DNA of 64,000 nt from Punctularia strigosozonata HHB-11173 SS5. Lineage: Eukaryota; Basidiomycota; Agaricomycetes; Corticiales; Punctulariaceae. Under the pieces are notes generated by a model. It searched no databases. It saw nothing but the letters and a program-made list of their open reading frames with translations, and was not told the origin of the DNA. Position numbers and translations under genes: made by a program. Location of the stretch: NCBI RefSeq assembly GCF_000264995.1, contig NW_006767443.1, positions 10,280-74,279 of the forward strand, written 5' to 3'. Within the stretch, counting starts at the first letter, position 1, and each line of letters begins with the position of its first letter. Shown here piece by piece: positions 1 through 10,205 of the stretch.

Positions 1-58
1 ACCTTTCCTTTTCCAAAGTCACGTGACCTTCAGTGGCAGCAGTACAGCATCATTGACA

Positions 59-115
59 CTGCCCTGCACTGCCCTGCACTGCCTTGCACAGCCTTGCACA
101 GCCCTGCACAGCCAC
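59..115. repeat. 10-bp tandem repeat
   Basis: About five and a half copies of a 10-bp unit (consensus CTGCCCTGCA, with C/T and T/A variants) stand head to tail. The array ends at a CAGCCACCGG step. No gene overlaps it. It is a simple minisatellite; copy number is likely to vary between strains. Confidence 0.8.
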
Positions 116-199
116 CGGAGTTTTGTTCCGCTTACTCATGAACAATGACTCGTTATTCCTTCTAACTCCTTGATTCATAATCCTGACCCACCTAAGTGG

Positions 200-560
200 G
201 TCGGTCTTACTCATCCTTGTGCCCTGCATGTGATTCTCTTGTACTATTCTTGGACCATGGATTTGTGTATATAAGACCCCTGTAGCTCGCCCTAAGTCCC
301 CATCTCGACCTCTTGTGTCTTGGGGACTTAGGTGAGTAACCATCTCTGTATTAGATACTATGCTAACTTGTGTCTTGGGGACTTAGTGTGTGACCTTGAG
401 TCCATTAGGTGTCCATTGTGTCACTGTCAACCTCGTGTCCAGTGACCTTGAGTCGAGCTCAGCTCCTCTTTATCTGCGTATACTCTTGCCTATAGTAAGT
501 GCCGACGACGCTGCCTTTCCCTCCAACTCTACCCAGTTGCTTGGACATTCCGACTGTCTA
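200..560 (+). repeat. LTR-like promoter sequence, unassigned
   Basis: A TATA-like TATATAAGA lies at 269-277. It is followed by a 19-nt segment that occurs twice, at 312-330 and 367-385 (each reads CTTGTGTCTTGGGGACTTA). A TATA box followed by short direct duplications is common in retrotransposon LTRs of fungi. I could not find paired ends or a target duplication, so the boundaries are rough. It may be an old LTR or a promoter of a lost gene. Confidence 0.25.
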
Positions 561-766
561 AGTGATTGGTAACCCCAACGGGCGTTCCCCTGCACGTCGC
601 TCGTCACACTCACTCTGTGATTGCCGGTTACAACTGCACGAGGTTTTTTGTTACCCTGGCCCGCAGCATGTACGCTCAATTCAAATGCATGTCAGCATGT
701 TCCTTCTTCTGGTTGACCCATTTATTCTCTTGTGCAGTATGCCGAATTTTGTGAAGAAGCTACTCC

Positions 767-1440
767 GTCATTGTCAGGGATGAAACTGCGGGCAAAAATA
801 TCGGAAATGCGGAGGTCCGATGCATGGGAAAAGCAGAGATGAACGATACCGAAGCTGAATGGGTCTGGGACGAGTGGACCTAAGTCCAACGAGCAGGGGC
901 GTACTGCCCAGACCACAACACAGTCGGGTGGATGTGATTCAGAGACAATATTGAGAAGAGTGGTATGCTGACGTCGGAGCAAAGTCGGAGCAACGTTGAA
1001 GCAAAGCGGGGCAGAGGCGGACTTGACCCGAAGGGTCACTACACACTTGAGGTCTGCTTAGGAGCAAAGGGGAAAGCCTAGTCGATATTGGAACTGAGCA
1101 ATATCGTACAGACAAGCTGGTATAAGTACTAAGCAGAACAATAGAAAAGTCGGAGATGAATCTATCATCAGTAAGACAAAGGGAACAGGGAAGAAGATCT
1201 AAAGTACATGTGGAACACAAAGGGAATCAGTGCCGAGGAAAACGAGCACAAGGAAGAAGAATATGGTGTGAGAATGAGCAAGGACGAACAAAGGGAACAT
1301 GGGGAGTCAAAGATACGATAAGTCCGCCGGAGATCCGTCGGAGGACCGTGGGAAAATGAGCGGTAAAGAGCGGAGGAGACATCAGAGGACAGTCGGTGAT
1401 AGTAGGCAATGGTCGGCGATGATTGACCCGTGACAGTCAT
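767..1440 (+). mobile_element. Solo LTR A with 5-bp target duplication
   Basis: The LTR proper is 772-1435 (664 bp). It begins TGTCAGGG and ends CCGTGACA, giving the TGTCA...TGACA terminal inverted repeat typical of LTRs. It is flanked by the direct repeat GTCAT (767-771 and 1436-1440), a 5-bp target duplication. No internal region lies next to it, so it is a solo LTR left by recombination between the ends of a retrotransposon. A second copy of the family lies at 1882-2595 in the opposite orientation. Ty3 or Ty1 type cannot be told from the LTR alone. Confidence 0.85.
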
Positions 1441-1876
1441 TGACATGCCCTTCAGGTGTTGCTTGGATATCTTCCAGTCAAATGCCCTCGACTGTCGTTA
1501 TTGGAATCAGCCTTCGCCAGCTTTGAATCAGCTTGTGAGGTATTCGAACTGGTCGCTGATGACCTGCGTACCACTCGGATACTCGTGAGCAACACCATAT
1601 GTCTGTTCGGTCCTATCAGGAACGTTGACGCCTCACGTAGCCTGTTTTGCACTAGCTACGTAAAAGGGCACTTGCATCCATGCACGATGAGCCGGCTCGG
1701 GCTGATTCCACTGAGACCGGACAGTCCGATGAAACTCTCAGCACATTGTCCGGGAAGACCCGACTGGTCAGACATATGCCGGCCTCGAGCCCTGCACCTG
1801 CTCAAGGCACGGTATCGCGTCCGGACCTGTGGGCAACAGTGGAGCATCAACATGTTATAGATGTTAGCATTGCCTC
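1441..1876. other. Spacer between the two solo LTRs
   Basis: About 440 bp of unique-looking sequence separates the LTRs. An open frame of about 134 codons runs through most of it on the + strand (1456-1860), but I recognise no domain and it has no clear promoter or splice pattern. Most likely it is non-coding or a relic of the locus into which both LTR elements inserted. Confidence 0.5.
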
Positions 1877-2600
1877 AACACTGTCATGGGTCAATCATCG
1901 CCGACCATTACCTACTATCACCGACTGTCCTCCGACGCCCTCCTCCGCTCTTCGCTGCTCATTTTCCTGTGGTCCTCCAACGGATCTCCGGTGGACTTTT
2001 CGTATCTTTGACTCCCCATATGTTCCCTTTGTTCGTCCTTGCTTATTCTCACACTGTATTCTTCTTCCTTGTGATCGGTTTCCTTGGCACTGATTCCCTT
2101 TGTGTTCCACATGTACTTTAGATCTTCTTCCATGTTCCCTTTGTCTTACTGATGATAGATTCATCTCCGACTTTTCTATTGTTCTGCTTAGTACTTATAC
2201 CAGCTTGTCTGTACGATATTGCTCAGTTCCGATATCGACTAGGCTTTCCCCTTTGCTCCTAAGCAGACCTCAAGTGTGTAGCAACCCTTCGGGTCAAGTC
2301 CGCCTCTGCCCCACTTTGCTCCGACGTTGCTCCGACTTTGCTCCGACGTTGCTCCGACTTTGCTCCGACGTTGCTCCGACTTTGCTCCGACGTCAGCATA
2401 CCACTCTTCTCGATATTGCCTCTGAATCGCATCCATCCAACTCTGTGTCATGGTCTGGGCAGTACACCCTTGCTCATTGGACTTAGGTCCACTTGTCCCA
2501 GACCCGTTCAGCTTCTGTATTGTTCATCTCTGCTTTTCCCGCACATCGGACCTCCGCATTTCCAGTATTTTTGCCCTGCAGTTTTGTCTCTGACAAACAC
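1877..2600 (-). mobile_element. Solo LTR B with 5-bp target duplication
   Basis: The LTR proper is 1882-2595 (714 bp). On the + strand it runs from TGTCATGGGTC to GTCTCTGACA and is flanked by the direct repeat AACAC (1877-1881 and 2596-2600). It aligns along its whole length with the reverse complement of LTR A, so it belongs to the same family but is an independent insertion with its own target site. It is about 50 bp longer than A, mainly because of an expanded tandem block near 2316-2395. Confidence 0.85.
2316..2395 (+). repeat. 22-bp tandem array inside LTR B
   Basis: The unit TTTGCTCCGACGTTGCTCCGAC (itself two related 10-12 bp halves) is repeated about three and a half times. LTR A carries only about one copy at the matching place (near 980-1012). 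The array explains most of the length difference between the two LTRs. Confidence 0.75.
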
Positions 2601-5134
2601 CTCCGGTATCGGATTGGGCACTGGGCCAGCACCCGACTGCGGATCATGACCTCTGGCGTCAGGCAGACGTCGCCTTAGGAGTGCTGGATAGCACGCAACA
2701 AACGCCCATCCTGGTCGCGGCTGATACACAGAACTATACCAACCTAATGGGCGACTTTCAATTCAGGGGCAATATCGAAGATTCAACAACAAATACTGAG
2801 AACTTTGGGGAGTTATGGTCTGATTTCATGGGTCAATTCCATTGAGAATCGTATCTGCAATGTGTGAAGTTGGCTTAGAGAACATCAATTTGCAATCATC
2901 CCAGATCTCCGTAATGAAACCCCAAGGTCCTGATCTCTCTCTGGTGGGAGGGAAAGGGTGACGTTGATTCTGATGATTGGGGTGCACGATCCACATTTGA
3001 TGAACAGCAATAAGAAAGGATGTGAAGGAGAGACAAATGGTGTACTGAGGGACTGAGCCATTGAGTGTCCTGAGAGTATGCTTTGGATGTGGCCAATGCT
3101 CGGTCGCTGCACCGGGTCAATTGCCTAGCACTTCTGGACTATGTCCCAAACACCATAGTTAGTTAGACATGCAGGTCGCTCATGCCGGCGATTATCTACC
3201 ACAACAGCAAATACCAAACCGGCAGGATTAATGCCTATATACGGGTTTTCTTCGCTGAATGCCTACAAACGGGTTTTGTCCATAAGAGACACGTTGCCAA
3301 CTGAACAATAGATTGCTACATCAATCCAAGAGCACTTCAGTTGCGTGCTTCGGGAGTCTACTTCTCCATAAAGGTCATATGCAACCTTGAGCATAGACCA
3401 CACGGCGCTCAGCAGGCCATGGATAGTGATTGCAACACCAGCAATAGTGGTGATTTCGGCCATAGGTTGCCCCTCAGTTTGCAAGGGGCAAGCGGAGGGT
3501 GTCGCTGACATCTTAACATTCCGACAGTGTGCTGCAGTTCGGCATGGAGAGATCTGGATGCTCTCCACATCTAGCCATATCAAGACCACTTAGGTGAGAT
3601 CCTTCCTCCATATCCTTCCATTCTGACAGTGTGAATGAGAGCAGGCACCGAGCAAAATGATGTTTGTGTAGGTTCATGTCTGAGAGCATCATGGTCACAT
3701 GTTGGTATTATTGTATTTTGCGACATGATCTGGTGCTGCAACAGTTTGCGCAGATAATTTTGACTTCGAAAGATGAGTAGTCAAACCACAGAATCATGTA
3801 TGCGGGGTCATCTTCGGAATGGTAGACAAGTCGAGGACTCGCCTGGGTGGGGATGGCCACAAGACATACTGGGATTACCCGGAAGGCATGAGGTTGGCAC
3901 GACCTGGTGCCCCACAAAATCCAAGCTGCTATGGGTGGTCAACAGTAGATATCACCCCTGTGTCTTGACTTGCATCAGCGACCTTTGCTACAGTTTCCGA
4001 AAGACATTGGACGAGAGTTCCTGCAGGAAGCATCGGAGAAGAAGCAACATGCCGAAACTTGTCAAGTTCTGCGGCAGGCTCGCCGCGCAGCCCGTATAGC
4101 ATGGTGATGATTATATTTGTCAGGGACAGACGCTATAGTCCACAGAACAGGAATGAGTCCTCCTATCGGCGTGTAAGTGGCATACCCTATACGCGCAGCT
4201 CCCTGCTACTCACCTGGTTCTCACGCAGTCATGCAATGATCATACATACTCATGCATTGCAGAAGCACACTCAGAATGACCTGATCATTAGCAGAAGAGC
4301 CTCGTCATTGAGCCAGCCGTCTGAGAGAACTTGTCGTTTTGTACATGTGCCACCATGGTATGAGTGCTCCGGGACTCAAATCAATTCCTGAGGAATGATG
4401 TCTGTTTAGTAATTCGTTGGGTAGTACAGAAGCAGGGGCAGAACAATGAATTGCTTTCAGGGTGGTGCATGCGTGTCCGCGATGTCGGCGAAGTCACGCG
4501 CGCGAGAAGATCACATGATCGGAGTGTGGAATAGGAACTTGAAGGGAGCAGAGGAGCCATCCTCCAAGTTGCCATGCACCTGCACTGAGGCAGTCACGTC
4601 AGAGCATCTCTGCACACCCGAGCTTGTATAACTAAACCAGCAGTGCTAGCGGCTTTCTGGCTTGTGTCTTCTGATTGTCTGGAAATCTTCGCGTTCTGGG
4701 CCGAAAATGTCGAACCAGCGCATACTATGCCACCTGATTCATTCTATTCATGCCGGACAAGATTTACTACGGGCCGACATGGAAAGCCAGCGAATAAGCC
4801 GTTGTATCAAGCGGTCTCGTCGACACAGCCCAAGGTGTGCAAGGTGCTGCGCCTTCGCGACGCGTACTCTGCTTAGTAATGGCGGAGACTCGAATCAAAC
4901 GCCCTTCCCATGTTCGTTCGATACTTAGCAAGACAACCCGGCTTTCGCCATCGATGCTGATGTGCTGACACAACAACAGGGCCCCAGTGATCTTGCTAAG
5001 CAGTAGCTTAGCAAGCCGATATCCAACGTATCGCTCCACCATGCCGCTCCACCGGCAAGTTCGCGCAGTTGGCTATTTATGCACGACCTGCCAAATTTAC
5101 TGACTCTCATAATCACGCTGTACCTCATCATAAT
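2601..5134. other. Gene-poor interval with possible relics
   Basis: No complete gene is visible. On the - strand, 3263-3589 is open for about 108 codons. It includes a hydrophobic helix-like stretch (VAITIHGLLSAVWSMLKVAY) that loosely recalls N-terminal segments of fungal NACHT/STAND-type proteins. A second - strand frame at 3708-3917 is also open. Neither has a convincing start, splice pattern or partner exon, so I treat them as decayed or chance frames. Confidence 0.4.
4992..5015. promoter_or_regulatory. Perfect 10-bp inverted repeat upstream of SDR1
   Basis: CTTGCTAAGC (4992-5001), a 4-nt spacer, then its exact reverse complement GCTTAGCAAG (5006-5015), about 120 nt before the SDR1 start codon. 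Single half-sites recur nearby: CTTAGCAAG at 4924-4932, and TTGCTTAGCAG near 6869-6879 at the matching place upstream of the decayed sister gene. It could be a binding site for a dimeric regulator; this is inference. Confidence 0.4.
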
Positions 5135-6157
5135 ATGGCACCAGTCGTATATCTTGTCTCCGGAGCCAACCGCGGCCTCGGTCAGCATAGCATACAGACT
5201 TCGTTCGTTCAAGGGATGCTGACGTCGAGTAGGTTTTGGCATCGTCGCTGCCTTGGTGGCTCGGGATAACGTCGTGGTTTTTGCCGGCGTGCGCAATCCA
5301 TCGTCTGCGGACGCGCTCACGAACCTAGGAGCAAAACATCCGGGGAAGCTGCACATCGTGCAGCTTACATCCGCTGACAAGGCGGACAACGAACGCGCTG
5401 TTGCTGAGATCACGGCCAAGGTCGGACGCCTCGACGCGGTCATCGCCAACGCCGGTAGATAAACATGCACGGCGAGGTGGGGCCACTGTTGTTAATATCA
5501 GGCATACAGGCATCTTGAGCTGGGTCGGACCGAGCGTTGAAGCGCCCGTGAACGAAGTTGCGCGTCATTTTGAGGTAAGCCATTTGAAGCGATGCCGCCT
5601 GTTCTATGATCAACCTCATTCTGTAGGTCAACGCCATAGGCCCTCTGGTGCTGTTCCAGGCAACGTTCCCGCTCTTGAAAGCCAGCACCGCCAGTCCGAA
5701 GTTCGCCATCATATCCTCCCTGGGCGGAAGCATAACCGTAGGAACGGAGATCCCGTTCGGCTTCCTACCATATGGAATGTCGAAAGCCGCGGTGAACTAT
5801 GTCGCCAAGAAGCTGCACGTCGAATACGCCAACGACGGTCTAGGTAAGTTCATCAAGCGCGACGCATCTTCGTCCACAGCGTTGATACGGGCAACGCGAT
5901 CTCACAGTCTCGTTCTCTATCGAACCCGGTCCGACGATGACGGACATGCGTGAGTCGTGCTACGTGATGTATCGAGCTAAGCAAATGCTAATCGACATTG
6001 TGCAGTAACAGCCCTCGATGGCGGTTCATTCGTTCCGCCTGATATTCTGCCTCCCGATGAAGTGGGACGAAGGATCGCCAAGCTTGTCGAGGAAGCGACG
6101 CGTGAGAACGCGAGTGGGCAGTTCATAGAGCATACCGGTAAGAAGATCGAGTGGTGA
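5135..6157 (+). CDS. Short-chain dehydrogenase/reductase, copy 1
   Basis: A classical SDR of 247 residues in six exons: 5135-5180, 5233-5454, 5510-5574, 5627-5843, 5908-5949 and 6006-6157. The joined lengths are a multiple of three. It starts MAPVVYLVSGANRGLG, with the glycine-rich NAD(P)-binding motif at residues 10-16. The NAG motif follows the central strand, ISSLGGS carries the catalytic serine region and YGMSK is the catalytic Tyr-x-x-x-Lys. The C-terminus reads PGPTMTDM then a short tail ending KKIEW. By pattern it resembles the fungal 'norsolorinic acid ketoreductase-like' SDRs (known family); the substrate cannot be read from sequence. It is the first of three tandem copies, with introns at the same places as copy 3 plus one extra. 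Confidence 0.88.
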
Positions 6158-6995
6158 ATATTGTGTAGAGTTATTGAGCAATGTGGCGAAACTGTACGAG
6201 CTATTCGAGCGGATTGACTCTCTGCAAGCTTTCATCTAGATTCCAGGTAGGTTCAACATCATCTAAGAGTAAAGCGGATCGTTATGCTTTGATCCAGCGT
6301 CTGCACGATCGACGTTGTGCCAAGATGTGCGTGCGCGGTGCGTCGTCGTCGACGAAGACTTGGACGCTTGCCTGGAGACACGATCGTGATGGTGGACTGA
6401 CTGACTGACAGACTACAGCCCGCGAGGTAGCGTCATATGACTAGGCTACAAATGGGAAAGGAGTGAACAGGGGCCGTCCTTCCTTCCTCCACGACGCGTG
6501 GTTGACAGACACCCGTTTCACCGAACAAACGCCCGAGAGCTTCGTTATGACTCGCTCGCGAAGCTTTGCACCTGCGGTTATTCCGCTACGACATCAACCC
6601 GAGCGCTATGCTGCTTCAGCCTCAAGTTGCCAGTGGTCTACGACACAACACCTAACACTGGAGTCAACTTCATGAGACCTTTCTCAACATAATCTCAAAG
6701 CTTTCCTCTTACGTTCCGTGCGGGCAGCGAGAAGCACGATATTGTAGAATCTTACTTGGCTTCTCATGCCTATAAGTAACTATCGAGCTCGAGATGACTA
6801 GACTTCGCCGTCATCACTGCTCATGCATTCATCCACGATGCTGACACAGTAAGTTTCTCTCACTGTGTTGCTTAGCAGTATATCATCCAATGGATTGCTC
6901 GTAATGACACGTCACGGCCAGCCAAGTTCGTTCCATTGACTATATATGCCCTACTGGCCTGTTACCGGATCCCCATCCCCGCGCATCCTCACAGC
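6158..6995. other. Intergenic, SDR1 to SDR2
   Basis: No gene seen. The last 150-200 bp (from about 6830) look like a diverged copy of the SDR1 upstream region, with a shared GATGCTGA and a CTTAGCAG half-site. This suggests the duplication took the promoter along. Confidence 0.5.
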
Positions 6996-8024
6996 ATAGC
7001 ACCGGCCGTCCATCTAGTCTCCGGAGCAAACCGTGGCATCGGTCAGGCCGCCCGCGCGCCTCGTACTTGCGCAGGCCGGTGCTGAAGTCGTTTTAGGCTT
7101 GGGCATCGTCAGTCTCGTGACAACGTCGTAGTTTTCGCGTACTAAATCCGTCATCCTCAGACGCTTTGAAGGACCCGGGAGAGATGCATCCCGGGAAGCT
7201 GCACATCGTGCAACTTACGTCTGCCGACCAGGCAGACAATGAACGTGCCATTGCTGATATCAAGGTCGGCCATCTCGATGCGGTCATTGCCAACACTGGT
7301 AGGCGGCGCGGACAAACTACAGAAAGAATCGTTTACGATAGGCATGCAGGTATCCTAAGTTGGGTGTGTCCGGGCCACGAAGCGCATCCAAACGAAGTTT
7401 CGCGCCATTTCGAGGTGGAATTGTTGTGGGTCAAAATCCCATAAAGCTACCTAAGCTTCCCACATCGTACAGGTCAATTTCATAGGCCCATTGATTCCAT
7501 TCCAGGCAGCCTTTCCGCTGCTGAAGGCCAGTACCGCCAATCCGAAGTTCGCCATTATATCCTCTTTGGTTGAAAGCATCGCGGTGGGGACGGAGGTTCC
7601 GGTGCACCTCCTTCCGTACGGGCATGTCGAAGGCGGCGGTCAACTATCTCGCAAGAAGACTGCACGTTGAGTACGCTAACGACGGCCTAAGTGAGTTCTG
7701 AGACCGCCGCATCTTCGCCCTTTGTTTATTTGACATCGCCACTTCGTATCAGGCTCGTTCCCCATTGAGCCTGGGCCGGTCGATACAGGCATGCGTAAGT
7801 GGTTCTACGCAACATGTCAAGCTGAATCAACGCTGATGAGTTGTTATGTTATGCGATCACCGAGACTACGAGCATGAATGGTGGCAATTTTTCCCCGCCC
7901 AATGTATTCTCTCCTGACGAGGGGGGAGGGGGGTCGAAGGATCGCTAATTTGGTCGAGGAAGCGACGCGCGAGAACGCGGGCGGCCAGTTTCTGAATCAT
8001 ACCGGCAAGAAGCTCGAGTGGTAA
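6996..8024 (+). pseudogene. Decayed short-chain dehydrogenase, copy 2
   Basis: This is a full-length but broken sister of SDR1. The start codon position reads ATA (6996-6998), followed by a clear match to APxVxLVSGANRG. The segment corresponding to exon 2 lacks bases and shifts frame near 7110-7150. One base is gained before the YGMSK-equivalent (near 7620), and the last exon carries an expanded G run (near 7920) that shifts frame again. The C-terminal KKLEW and stop (8022-8024) are still recognisable. Splice sites are partly kept. It is closer to SDR1 than to SDR3 (for example HPGKLHIVQLTSAD is shared), so it probably arose by duplication of SDR1 and then lost function. Confidence 0.85.
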
Positions 8025-8288
8025 GCTCCATTGCTTGGGAATGTATGATCATCTGGAATATCCAGTGGCCCTGAAGCGGCTACTTATGGGGAACGGCGAG
8101 AGTCGAACGGTCTCTATCGTCACTTCCCGAAGCTCGCCATGGCCGAGTCTAAGGTGTGAGCGCGTTGCCGCAGTCTATCGTTCGAATACACGGTCTCTTG
8201 TTCGTCTCCCACGCAAGTCGGGTGGTGAATTATAAGTACATGGTCACCGTGGTGTAGCGGCCAGATTGTCCGGGTTATCGCTCTGGCT

Positions 8289-9289
8289 ATGCCTCCATAC
8301 GTCTACCTTGTGTCCGGTGCTAGTCGAGGAATAGGTTCGTCGTGCTTCCCTCTCCTTGACAGCGTCGAGGTTCGTTGTCGCGCATGTGTCTGTCTCAGGG
8401 TTGGGTCTAGTCAAAGCTTTGGCCGATCGCGAAGACACCGTTGTCTTTGCAGGCGCACGGAACCCATCTGCTGCTGCAGAGCTGCAGAGGTTGGCCGCGG
8501 CGAAGCCGGACAAGGTTCACATTGTGCAGCTCGTCTCCTCGGATGAAGCTGGCAACAAAGCTGCAGTGGCGCGCATCAAGAGCGTGGCTGGCCGTCTGGA
8601 CGTCGTGATAGCTAACGCAGGTACGAGCGGGCCCTTGTGTCTGCACCACGACGTCGTGTCTCCAATATCAGCGACGATCTGCCAGGGATCAACAGCTCGG
8701 TCGCGTCAGCTCTGGAAACCCCCGCGGAGGAGCTTCGCAATCATTTCGAGGTCAACGTCGTCGGAACTTTCATATTGTTCCGAGCGTGCTACGAGCTGCT
8801 GGCCGCAAGCACCTCGTCGCCGAAGTTTGTGATGATTTCGTCTTCGGGGGGTAGCATCGCGACCGGGGCGCCTATCCCGCTGCGCATGCTTCCGTACGGC
8901 ACGTCGAAAGCAGCGGAAAACTATCTTGCGCGGAAGCTCCATTTCGAACACGAGAAGGATGGGCTTGGTGTGTCGACCGCGGTCCGTTTATCAGGGTGTG
9001 CATACGATGCTGATCGCTTCGCTCTGACCAAAGTTGTCTTCCCTATTTGCCCTGGTCCAGTGATGACCGACGCCGGTATGCGCTCGCCCTTCGTCCGTAT
9101 TTCGTATCATCTCTCAGAGCGATGACAGCGGAGTTCATCCTGTCGCAAGAGGAGATGCTGCGTCAGGTGCCGTACAGAAGCGTGGATGAAGTCGCACCTG
9201 AGCTGCTCGCTCGCGTCGACGAGGCAACCCGAGAGAACTCTGGTGGACAGTTCCTAGACCTCGTCAAGGGAAAACGGATAGAATGGTAG
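8289..9289 (+). CDS. Short-chain dehydrogenase/reductase, copy 3
   Basis: A 250-residue SDR in five exons: 8289-8334, 8399-8620, 8686-8967, 9034-9075 and 9129-9289; the frame closes exactly. Motifs are LVSGASRGIG (cofactor), VIANAG, ISSSGGS (serine) and YGTSK (Tyr-x-x-x-Lys), then PGPVMTD. It lacks the intron that splits SDR1 after the HFE segment and is clearly more distant, so it is an older duplicate. The last acceptor is read as GATGACAG at 9121-9128; the nearer CTCAG at 9113-9117 would bring in a stop. Function is an NAD(P)H-dependent oxidoreductase of unknown substrate, probably cytosolic since no signal peptide is seen. Confidence 0.88.
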
Positions 9290-9474
9290 CACCGATAAAC
9301 GCGGTGACGCGTTGCGAAAGTGTCCCTCATGATCGGGATAGCGGACCGAGGAATAATAATGTCGAAGGATAAGATTAATGTGATAGTATTACATTGAGCA
9401 GCGAGACGGAGAATGAGTGTGGGTACAGTGTAGAGAGTGGCCATAAGAATAAATCAGACAGGGGATCGACGAGA

Positions 9475-10205
9475 TCAAACCCAACGAGGTGGGTTCGCCC
9501 TCGCCTGCGCCTCCAATTCTGCTGCGCGCTTCTTCTCGGCCTCACGCTCCGCGCGATGCTCGGCGATCTTCTGTAAGCACCGGAAGTGAGTAGGACGTCA
9601 GATTAAGCGGGATACAAACGATGACTGACCGTCTTGAGCGCCTCGGCGTACGACACGACCGTGTTCAACGCGTTCTCGGACATCTCGATCATCTATTATA
9701 GAAAAGTGGATCAACGTCAGCGGGCCGTGGCGGGTGTCGCGCTTGAAATTTGCGGTCGACGGCAAACCTTCTCGTCCGCGTTCGCGCCCCAGTCGCGCAA
9801 CCGCTCCTTCTCCTCTTCGATCCTCGCGCGGTTCTCGTCCCAGCTGCTGCCCATCTGCCGCTGACCGTCTCCCCATGTGCTCGTCCAGCTCCACGAGCCG
9901 GCCGGCGCAGCAGCGGCCTGAAGGGACGCTACGCTCGCGATCGACGGTGCGGGCGGGGCGCTGGTGGGGTAGGTCGGAGGCGGCGCCTGGTTGTGGCTCT
10001 GGCTCTGGCTCTGCTCGGCGATGGCCTGCTGCCGCTTGCGCCATTCGCAGTGCGCGTGGAAGCCGTGGTGCTCCCTGCTGCCCTTCATCCACCAGGCGGT
10101 GGCGACGCCGCCGATGATGAACCAGAGCAGACGCGACCCGCCGCGTCCGCCCCCGCGGTGCCAGTGGTGCATGCCCCAGGAAGGGTTGAAGTAGTAGGGC
10201 CTCAT
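9475..10205 (-). CDS. Small single-pass membrane protein, unknown
   Basis: 198 codons in three exons read on the - strand: 10205-9768, 9692-9630 and 9570-9475; all are phase 0 and close to a TGA. It begins MRPYYFNPSWGMHHWHRGGG, followed by one hydrophobic segment (LLWFIIGGVATAWW, about residues 26-39). A charged and Q/S/P-rich middle follows, then a predicted long charged helix with ENRARIEEEKERL and EHRAEREAEKKRAAELEAQ. The TM segment is short, and the C-terminal helix may form a coiled coil. I recognise no family. It could be an organelle or ER membrane adaptor; that is only a guess from topology. Two GT...AG introns that restore one frame argue that it is a real gene. Confidence 0.7.

Noticed and set aside
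1456-1860. 134-codon open frame between the LTRs as a gene
   Set aside because: No recognisable domain, no promoter or intron evidence, and it sits in a repeat-rich spacer.
772-2595. One composite foldback (inverted-repeat) transposon
   Set aside because: Each arm has its own different 5-bp target duplication, which fits two separate LTR insertions better.
4868-4905. Possible tRNA 3' half on the - strand (GATTCGAGTCTCC)
   Set aside because: No pairing partner for the acceptor stem and no D or anticodon arm at the expected distance.
8134-8210. tRNA-Leu-like sequence (CCATGGCCGAGTCTAAGG then GTTCGAATAC)
   Set aside because: It has A-box-like and B-box-like strings, but the acceptor, anticodon and T stems do not pair, and it lies in the SDR3 leader. 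At most it is a degenerate fragment.
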